Shown: one piece after another, positions 54,060 through 61,250 of the stretch
Layout of the letters: every line of letters begins with the position of its first letter
How positions within the stretch are numbered: the first letter of the stretch is position 1
Assembly: GCA_018398815.1 (NCBI GenBank)
Contig: CM031626.1
Span: 36,815,956 to 36,877,205 of the forward strand
Source of the DNA: Conus ventricosus
Lineage: Eukaryota > Mollusca > Gastropoda > Neogastropoda > Conidae
Reading direction: 5' to 3'
DNA: 61,250 nucleotides
Position numbers and translations under genes: made by a program
The notes under the pieces: generated by a model
What the model was told of the DNA's origin: nothing
What the model saw: only the letters and a program-made list of their open reading frames with translations
Databases searched by the model: none

Positions 54060-54766
54060 GCACTGTGGCATTTGCGGCTGAAGTGATTTTTTTCTGAACA
54101 ACGAAAGCATTTTTTTTCTCCAAACTGGGCTTCTTCTTTACGTAGCTTATGCGTGTGCCACAAAATATTACACTTCTGACTTCGAGCGTGTGTTATTTAT
54201 TTTGGGTGAACAGCTTCTGTGTTTTCCATATAGCTCATAGCTTTGCCCTGTGCATAGCTTTTTCAGCTGCTTTTCAAATGTCTACCATTTCTCCAGATTA
54301 AGTTTCCTAATTTTCGAACTTCGGTTTGTTGCTGGGTCCAGATTCCAAGCACAATCCTGTCTCGATTCATAAGAGTCATACTATTGGAAAATCACATGTT
54401 TTTGCTGAGGCCTCTTATTGTGGAGTAGAATTTTTCAAAGATTCCCCTTTTTTGTTGCCTCTGATTGAATACGAACGTTCATATGTAACATTGATTGACC
54501 TACAGCAATTTCTTAATCTGTCATTATTTTGTTGTACTGTGGGGAGTGTCACTATCAAAGTAAAATCCGTTGTACACTCGAAGTGCTTCGTCGGAAAGGC
54601 TGTGCAGAAACATGGCAGTTTGATAACTTCTTTTTGTTTGTCTAGCTGTGCAAGAAGTGCGTACGTTTTGTATTTGCTTGAACAATTTCCAGTTTTCAGC
54701 TGGATTGGAACCCAGTACAAAAGGTTGGGGGGCTTTGATGCCCGAATTGGCGACCATGTGTCTCAT
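54060..54766 (-). pseudogene. gag: Gypsy gag remains
   Basis: The minus frame 54766-54524 begins MRHMVANSG and has IKAPQPFVLGSNPAENWKLF and TAMFLHSLSDEALRVYNGF, a Gypsy capsid signature common in invertebrate elements. A following frame (54720-54415) overlaps in another phase. A CCHC nucleocapsid zinc knuckle, CFRCSEKNHFSRKC, reads near 54112-54071. The start lies about 165 bases after the 5' LTR. Confidence 0.8.
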
Positions 54767-54911
54767 CGTCCGTATCTCCCATGATGATGTTGTTTACTGT
54801 GATCAGTATGATGAAGGTCTAGATCTGCGGCCGCTGTGTCAGTCCTTTTTTAAAGGGGACAGTTATTTAATTAATAACTAGTTTTTCTGTAGACTTAACC
54901 GTGGATGGAAG

Positions 54912-54930
54912 CCTCCCACCACTGCCCCCA
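54912..54930 (-). promoter_or_regulatory. Primer-binding site candidate
   Basis: The minus strand reads TGGGGGCAGTGGTGGGAGG directly after the 5' LTR. The leading TGG is expected for pairing with a tRNA 3' CCA; the tRNA is not identified. Confidence 0.55.
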
Positions 54931-55083
54931 TGTTGCGTGCAGCCTTCATACAGAAGTGGAGACGAGGCAGAATGGAATCGACTCACGGTAGATGGAGCCC
55001 AGAAAACCCGTTAACTTCCATTAACATATGTAATCACGTGACTTCCCATACAGAGCTATCTGCCAATTGTAGACCACGTAACA
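54931..55083 (-). repeat. Gypsy 5' LTR
   Basis: Starts TGTTACGTGG and ends GCACGCAACA on the minus strand, 153 bp, the usual TG...CA ends. Confidence 0.88.
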
Positions 55084-55088
55084 GGGAG

Positions 55089-55985
55089 GACTGGGTGTGA
55101 AATGGGATTAGCCTCTTCGTCAGCCCTGCCCTCCTCGATTTTCCATTTTTCCCGGGATCACCCATGTTGTGCCACTACAATGAAAGAAATGTCAACATTG
55201 TCCTTGCATCGTTTTTTTCCAGCATCTCTTTGCTGGAACAATAATTCTAACTTTTCCCCCTTGGTAATTTGTTTTAGCGAAGTTTTTTGATATCAAGCCC
55301 CAAGCCTGTGGACAATTTTGACATTGTTTGAAGGTTTGTGGCACCGTATCAATGAAATTCAAGTCCTCCACCCATCTCCTAAAAAAAAAAGGAAAAAAAA
55401 GAAAAGAAAAAAACCCACACAAAATACCCCCCCCCCCCCCATATAAAAAATGAATGAGCCCTTTAAAAGTGGCATAAAGAAAGGACAGCAGAAGAAAGTA
55501 TGGAGATGAGGTTCACTTACAGTTGAACAAAAGGAATGGTCAGTTACGGGGCTTTCATAGATGCAACATATGAAATAATTTTAATGGTGAAATAGTTTAA
55601 ATATGTTACAAAAACAAAGTGATAATCTTTGCGTCCCTAAATAGATACATAGCTAAATTCAAAAGCATATTTTCATTGTTGTCAATAATTTGACAATTAG
55701 CCTGAAACTACTCAGTTCAGTATTCTGGATCAGCCATACCAGACGCCCAAATTTTGTATGTAAATATGTATTAATTTAAAGACTCTACATTGAGCAGTTC
55801 TATCACTATTTTACAGATGTTCATGCCCACGCCTGTTTTTTTGTGCAATTTGATGCAACTACAACAGCGCTTAATATGAAGTAGAACTTGTCAAATTGAG
55901 GAGGAGGGGGATCAGTGTTGGCCCATTGTAATCGGCTTCAATTCAGCACCCCATCTGCCCCTGATGTGCAGCTGCACATTGCAAA
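55089..55985. other. No gene seen
   Basis: Includes an A-rich tract and poly-C at 55380-55440. From about 55450 the sequence returns to ordinary AT-rich composition. Confidence 0.45.
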
Positions 55986-56007
55986 ATCAGCTGCAGGCAT
56001 TTCAGGG

Positions 56008-56009
56008 GG

Positions 56010-56051
<42 letters not shown>

Positions 56052-56120
56052 GGGAGAGAGAGAGAGAGAGAGGAGGAAGGAGGAGAGGGGAAAGAGAGAG
56101 AGAGAGGGGAGGAAGAGAGA
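56008..56120. repeat. (GA)n microsatellite
   Basis: GA units with GGA/AGG interruptions. Confidence 0.97.
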
Positions 56121-56586
56121 GCTATTTCTCACTACAAAAAGCTGTGCAAATCATTTTTTCCAATAATCTCAGAGTGACTACAGGGAGGATGTTTATCTGT
56201 ACAGTGTTTTTAGAACTGGTGATTTCACCCAAAGTTGAGTTGAGGTCTCGGATACATAGCAGCTGTTTTTGCTGATTACAGTCTTAGTCTCCTGATCAAG
56301 GAGAGACTTGGAAGTTTTGAAAACAAATATATGAAAAATTTTTAAATGTACCTGATTTTTTTGTAAAAAAAGATGTAAAGGTGCTTGATTGCTGAGCTTA
56401 CAGGTAAGAAACGTTTTCTTCTCGGAATTACAGGTGCATCATTTTGTACACAGGAAAAAAAATGTTTATTCAATATTGTTTCTTTGAATCTACTTCATAA
56501 CACACCCGGCGTCACAGTTTGAACTAATTCTTCTGAATTCCAATAAAGAAGTGTAAGCAGTTTTTTCATAACACTGATGAATTTAA

Positions 56587-57859
56587 TTGAAAGGGTTTCC
56601 CATACACACCAAGAATACTACTAAGGTCAAAATTAGAAGGAGAAGGAAGAAAAGGCATCTGGTTTTAAACGGCCTAAACCTTTATTTAAAAGATTCAAAA
56701 AAGGATGAAACAGCCAATGTTGACCAGGGCAGTAGAGCCTTTTCGAGGTTTCCACCTCATTGTGGCCGTCATCCTCAGAACTGTCAAAACATCACCAACA
56801 TCGCCGTGTGTCAGAGAGACCAAGTCTACGACACATCAAAATCTTTCAGAATCTGAAAAATCGTCGTCTTTTCATTTTCCAGTCATTTTGGAAGACACTA
56901 AAAAGGGTTCTGCAACTTTGGCTGATATTGGGGTTCTCAGCAGGACCAATACCATCGGACCATTATTGAACAGAAACAACAACTGTTGTCCGGGAAGTGG
57001 TTGATCGGTTGTTCTTCCACTGATCAGCAACACGCATTCTTAAATACCAAAACTCTGGCTGGCATCACTATCAATTGCTCCATCCCTGAAGTGTATACCG
57101 AAGGGGTGATTAAACCCCTCCCTGTTGATATTGCTCTCGATGATATTACAAGAGAAAAACCAGGAGCGAAAGCCGTCAAAAGATCGAAAAATAAAGATAG
57201 CAGTGACTCGAGGACTGTGAAAATTACCTTCACTGTCCCAAGTCTTCCCAAAAATCTTTCTGGGGTTTCAATCCTTTGATATCAAAGCATTTGCTCTGCA
57301 AGTATTTCGTTGCACTCGCTGCAACAGACTGGGACATATAAAATCCGCATGTCGCTCCAAACAGACGTGTGGTAGATGTGGTCTGTCTGGCCATGACAGT
57401 AACAAATGTTCCAATGGCAGGCGCTGTGTGAATTGTTCAGGAAATCACTCTGCTTCTTACCTTGGTTGCCCTGAATATAAACTCAGAGTCTTGGCGGGTT
57501 CTTTAAAATCATCTAATTATATTTCTTACTTAGAAGCCATTTCTCTTGCACGGGCGCAGCCAGAAGGGCAAGCAAATCCTGAACAGTGTGGTCACCAGTC
57601 TGAAAACCTTGCTTCCAGTACAAGCAACCATACTGTTCCTATGTCATATTCCTTACTTGTAGCTGGGAACAAAAGTAAATCGCCGGTCACGAAAAAGGCG
57701 GCTTGTTCCCGCCCAGTAACCGTCTCAAAAAACTGTTCTCCTGACTTAAGAAAAGACAATGCCAAGTCACAAACTCGTGAACGTACAGGTAGGCTAGAAT
57801 TGTCACCTCCTGTTAATACTCTTAAGAAAAAATTAAGCCAACAGAATCCACACACACAC

Positions 57860-57896
<37 letters not shown>

Positions 57897-57900
57897 ACAC
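56587..57900 (+). pseudogene. Non-LTR retrotransposon ORF1 with three zinc knuckles
   Basis: Several overlapping frames (56587-56856, 56705-57004, 56986-57279, 57428-57937) form one protein broken by shifts. The N-terminal part contains PFRGFHLIVAV and LADIGVLSR. A middle part with AGITINCSIPEVYTEGVIKP is the RRM-like portion of Jockey/I-type ORF1. Cys-rich motifs CTRCNRLGHIKSAC, CGRCGLSGHDSNKC and CVNCSGNHSASYLGC follow (57320-57470), then a polar Ser/Thr-rich tail. ORF1 binds element RNA. The gene ends at a CA microsatellite (57855-57892) and no ORF2 follows. It may belong to the same clade as the RNase H fragment at 19.3-20.2 kb. Confidence 0.75.
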
Positions 57901-57962
57901 ACAAGATGGCGGCCACGGTCAAGCACTGAAATGGTAGGCAGCACTGAATTTGTGCAAAGTTC

Positions 57963-58650
57963 ATGAAGATGGCGAGATCGAGGAGAACAAGAGACAGAAC
58001 AGCCGAGTCATCAGCGCTCGGGACACTGATCCTGGGCACCGACAGTCGGAGAACGGGCGACTCAGTCGGAAAACGTAAGAAAAGTACTACGAGCGACGAA
58101 GACGGTTTGGTTGCTCATGGCGTGGACCACGCTACAATGCCCGGAACCAGCAGTCAACACATCGGACCTGGCGTGAGTAGAGTTAGTCTGTTTAACCTAC
58201 ATGAAATGGTAGCAGCGCTCTGCACACGAATTTCAAATTTAGAAAAAATTATTCAACAGCAGAATGAGGTCGCCCGGTCAAATGATGTAAAGAAGAAGAA
58301 AATGGTCAACAGCGTTGGAACCCAGAGTCCAACAGTATTGGTAAGCCTACATATGCTGAAGCTGCTGGTTCGGGAGCATCACCACCACGTATCCCTCAAT
58401 CCAGTAGGCCTACAATACCACCCAGGAAAAATGCAATGAAAAAGGCACCAAAACAACAAACAAAGCCAAAGAATCTGAAAAAAGAACATCAGAAGAAAAA
58501 AAATCGAATCGCAAACTGTAATGACGTCAAACAAAGCCCCGCTGAAAGACGTAATAGGCCAAGACCTAGTTCTACGGAAAAAGAGAACGCACTTCCAAAC
58601 CCTGATCCTAATCTCCCAAGTATTTTAATTCTTCATGACTCAGTGACAAA
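57963..58650 (+). pseudogene. Second ORF1-like frame, cut by a gap
   Basis: From ATG 57963: a polar basic N-terminus, a short coiled coil (LHEMVAALCTRISNLEKIIQ), then a shift near 58335 into a Lys-rich linker (frame 58436-58650) and a final LPSILILHDSVT just before the N run. ILILHDSVT resembles the start of the SGNH-hydrolase-like domain found in ORF1 of some CR1-type elements, so I lean to a retroelement ORF1. A host nuclear protein is the alternative. Confidence 0.4.
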
Positions 58651-58750
58651 NNNNNNNNNNNNNNNNNNNNNNNNNNNNNNNNNNNNNNNNNNNNNNNNNN
58701 NNNNNNNNNNNNNNNNNNNNNNNNNNNNNNNNNNNNNNNNNNNNNNNNNN
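58651..58750. other. Assembly gap, 100 N
   Basis: 100 N placeholder. Frames spanning it are meaningless. Confidence 0.99.
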
Positions 58751-59428
58751 TAAGTAAATAGCAGAAGACTGTGCCAGTCCTACGGATTCGATGCAGTGTC
58801 ACATAAGGCGTCTACTGTTATGTTACTTGTGATACTGTGGTACTTTAGTGCTGCTGGTTCACTCGCGAACAGTCAGGGTACCTACCTAGTTGTCCGTTCA
58901 GTATTGTCTGTCATTTGTCATGGCTAGCTAGAACAACGGCTGGATCCAGAAAGAGGCTGGGTATAGTTGACGCATGCACCATGAGTTTAAGGGAGGTTAC
59001 TCCGACGCGTAGCTTTCAGGTCATAATGCAACATCCTTCTCTTTTTAAAGAAGATAAGAAGTCTCTAACACAACTGTATATAATCCTTAAAAAAAGAATC
59101 TCTAACATAAACTAATAAGCTCAACTTCAACATATTTATATATACAGTCTCGTCTACTGTTTCCTTAGTAGACATAGTCTCTGTGCTGGTTTTCTTTTAC
59201 CAGCCATCCTGATCGCGTCCTCATTGTCCTGGGTGGTGATCTCGCCAGGATATGAGCCTTTGGAGTGGGTGTTCTAGTAGCCTCTGTCCTAGGAGTTTCT
59301 CCAAGAGTCGACCGTGGCTCAGGTTTTTGAGTCTCAAGTCTTTGTACAGGTCTGGGGGTCTCTGGTTTCTCTGCTTCTGTGGGTTGTTCTGGTTCTGGAG
59401 GCGGAGCAGGAACTTTCTTCAAGTGGAC
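58751..59428. other. No gene seen
   Basis: Contains an 85-codon minus frame (59422-59165) rich in Pro, Glu and Arg with no recognisable domain. Left uncalled. Confidence 0.45.
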
Positions 59429-59672
59429 AGAGAATGTAAATATGTTGGTTCAAGACCACCCATGTTATTTTGCACGAAAACCCCCTTTTTCACATACACA
59501 TCACGTCCATCTTATGTCAGTTTTTGCCAAAATTAACACCTGTTTTACACTAAGATTAACACCTCAAAACCTCTAAAATCGACGTAATTAGTACTTTAAA
59601 ACAGGGGGTTTCCGTGCAGAATAGGATTTGGTGATCGTGAACCAACATATTTACATTCTCTCCAGGCACATA
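59429..59672. mobile_element. MITE copy 3
   Basis: AGAGAATGTAAATATGTTGG at the left and its complement at the right, with inward pairing of about 65 bp. In reverse orientation relative to copies 1 and 2. Its right flank CCAGGCAC also follows the partial copy at 61157. Confidence 0.85.
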
Positions 59673-59739
59673 AAATCAACTAAACATTTATATGGCTTGA
59701 CAGTCCCACCCCCAGACTGGCTCCAATCAATATTGGTCG

Positions 59740-59921
59740 CCGCAACTGTTTTGCACACTCCGCTGCACATGGACAGCTCGGCCCATCACGTGTGCACATT
59801 CAACCAATCGACAGGAGGTATGACATCATTTTTGGCCGGGACGTTGAGCTAGCCGGCCTACTCTCATTCTTGCTAGGAGCGCCTATTAGTGAAGACGTGT
59901 GTGTTACTTTTCTGAACAGAA
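59740..59921 (+). promoter_or_regulatory. Candidate TATA-less promoter
   Basis: Within 180 bases before ATG 59922: CACGTG (59789), CCAAT (59804), TGACATCA (59820, CRE/AP-1-like) and a pyrimidine-rich initiator-like CTCATTCTT. The cluster is suggestive only. Confidence 0.35.
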
Positions 59922-60621
59922 ATGGCCGATTCAAGTCTGGAAGCTGAACTGTTTCGCAAGAAACCCAAGAGACCACAATGGATGCCAATTCTCAAGAAAG
60001 CCTAACTGAGCATTTGCTTTATTCGGATGATCAAAAAAGAATAATATTGAAACACAAAAAGTATTATCAGGAAATGATTTTGTATCTTGAAAAATTAGAA
60101 CGTGGCGAGCCTTGCTCAAAACCGACCCGACCAAAAGAGAGTCTAAATCTTTTGGAAACGAAGCAAGGAAAACGGGAAATGACAGTAAGTGAACTGGATG
60201 CTTTTTTACGTAATTGTTTTGTAGAGCAACTTGATTATGAGCCGATTGATGAAGGTTCTTTTATGAAGCTGAAAAACATAACCGAAATTACACCTGTTTT
60301 ACTGAAAGCTGGTTCTGAGATCAAAGCTGAAAATCGTAAAACCCTTCGACAATCTTTGCTTTTAGGCCATTGGCTTGAAAGAACAAAAACTGTTTTTAAA
60401 AATCTAATCCAAAAGCGTCCTGGGAGAATTATTTGAAAACTGAAATTCTGATGGAACCCAGGCTGTGTAGAAAACTGATGGAATTATCATTTTGTTTTTT
60501 CTACTATCCAAAGTTTCACAAGCTTGGAATTTCGATCCACAGCTTGTATGAGAAAAGAAAGCTCATTGTAAAATATATGCAAAGTGACGTTGGCTTTCGC
60601 GAGTTCTGGCAGAGCGATTAA
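59922..60621 (+). CDS. Unrecognised helical protein, frameshifted as assembled
   Basis: ATG 59922 opens MADSSLEAELFRKKPKRPQ, and a shift near 59975 leads into the frame 59978-60436 (HLLYSDDQKRIILKHKKYY, MTVSELDAFLRNCF, LLLGHWLERTKTVF). A second shift in the A run near 60413 leads into 60437-60621 (LMELSFCFFYYPKFHKLGIS, VGFREFWQSD, stop). Together about 230 residues, charged, helical and soluble, with no signal peptide or known domain. Consistent composition across both breaks and promoter-like motifs upstream suggest a genuine gene with consensus errors, or a recent pseudogene. It could also be a cargo protein of an unrecognised element. Confidence 0.5.
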
Positions 60622-60762
60622 CGCGGTCTGCTGTGAAAAAATCAATAGTCGAGGAAGCAAGCTCCAGCCTAAAAATACGCCAGAACTGTGTCACTTGCCA
60701 ATGGACGGCTGCGTCCTAGAAAGGCCCGCAACAGGGCCGAAACTAATACTAAGGGAGGTAAC

Positions 60763-60960
60763 TCCTGCACACACACACACACACCCCCACACACCCCCAC
60801 CCCCACCCCACGCACGCACACACCCCCACCCCCACCCCATGCACGCACACACCCCCACCCCCCACCCCACCCATGCACACACCCTGCCACCACCCCCACC
60901 CCACCCCACCCCCACCCCCAGTCACGCATGCACGCACACCCCACCCCCTGCCCACGCACG
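60763..60960. repeat. CA/CCCCCA/GCACGCACAC low-complexity minisatellite
   Basis: Alternating CACACA, CCCCCACCCCCAC and GCACGCACAC blocks. The purine-free C-rich strand gives His/Pro- and Gly/Val/Cys-rich false frames. Confidence 0.95.
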
Positions 60961-61089
60961 TTTTGTCCTACAAAGCAGTGCAGTAAACTAGGTCAAAACG
61001 ATCTGCGACTAATTGACCTAGTTAATTAAACCGCCCCCACCCCACCCCACCCCCACGCACGCACACACATATAACTTCTTCTAATTCTT

Positions 61090-61157
61090 GCGCAAAACAA
61101 GAGAAATAAGATGGGCGATCGTGAACGGACATATTTACATTCTCTCCAGGCACGGCA
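61090..61157. mobile_element. MITE copy 4, partial right end
   Basis: GCGCAAAACAAGA...GATGGGCGATCGTGAAC and CATATTTACATTCTCTCCAG match the right third of the MITE family; the left part is absent. Confidence 0.75.
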
Positions 61158-61250
61158 GTTCTTACTGCTACATTAAGTCGCTGGAGAGAGAGAGAGGGCG
61201 AGAGCGTGAGACGGAAAAGCAGAAGAAACAAATTGTATGCACCCAACAAG

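Larger units (their letters stand above)
50528..55083 (-). mobile_element. Gypsy LTR retrotransposon with paired LTRs
   Basis: LTRs at 50528-50672 and 54931-55083, a 5-bp target duplication GGGAG at 50523-50527 and 55084-55088, a polypurine tract (AAAGGGGGGAGA on the minus strand) next to the 3' LTR, a TGG-starting primer site next to the 5' LTR, and gag-protease-RT-RNase H-integrase remains in that order on the minus strand. 4.56 kb in total. Confidence 0.9.

Overview
This window is repeat-dense, gene-poor nuclear DNA from an invertebrate animal, most likely a mollusc or related lophotrochozoan. That is an inference from the mix of elements: Penelope-like elements (PLEs) with hammerhead ribozymes, a Polinton/Maverick, an I-clade and an L1/Tx1-type non-LTR fragment, a Ginger/KRBA2-like TIR element, a short-LTR Gypsy, and very long CA/GT, CT and pentanucleotide microsatellites. 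Nothing is bacterial. There are assembly gaps of 1000 N (40310-41309) and 100 N (58651-58750).

Layout. 1-13.5 kb: microsatellites and minisatellites, the last exon of a glycoprotein-like gene (2641-3267), an F-box gene (7136-7612), and four copies of a small element with a minimal type I hammerhead ribozyme (cores near 1440, 4250, 11055, 11795). One copy is a near-palindromic foldback with a 12-bp target duplication inside an older reading frame. 13.5-17.4 kb: three copies of a canonical PLE (reverse transcriptase plus C-terminal GIY-YIG nuclease), two of them in tandem; each 3' region holds a second, unrelated hammerhead. 18.9-21.2 kb: PLE-tail, I-clade and L1/Tx1 fragments.

21.2-35.3 kb: a degraded Polinton/Maverick (adintovirus-like) provirus with integrase, protein-primed type B DNA polymerase, packaging ATPase, candidate capsid genes and several small conserved accessory genes on both strands. 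Almost every gene carries frameshifts, and the ATPase is split by a retroelement tail. 36.2-39.1 kb: a 2.93-kb element with 252-bp terminal inverted repeats (TIRs), a TATA target duplication and a retroviral-type integrase gene. 39.1-41.3 kb: a roughly 600-bp tandem array running into the gap. 41.4-44.6 kb: a MITE, a fourth PLE copy, a fragment of a second PLE family and a 68-bp minisatellite. 46-49.2 kb: about 75 copies of a 43-bp minisatellite. 50.5-55.1 kb: a degenerate Gypsy element with paired LTRs and a 5-bp target duplication. 55.9-61.2 kb: a non-LTR ORF1 with zinc knuckles, another ORF1-like protein cut by a gap, MITEs, and a possible unrecognised host gene (59922-60621).

The Polinton genes once formed one replication and virion module. 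The PLEs and hammerhead elements form a second system, in which ribozymes would process tandem transcripts to unit length. Between about 45 and 54 kb the sequence shows an excess of base drop-outs and homopolymer substitution, which suggests poorly polished long-read consensus, so frameshifts there should not be taken at face value. All family assignments rest on motif recognition by eye; no searches were run.
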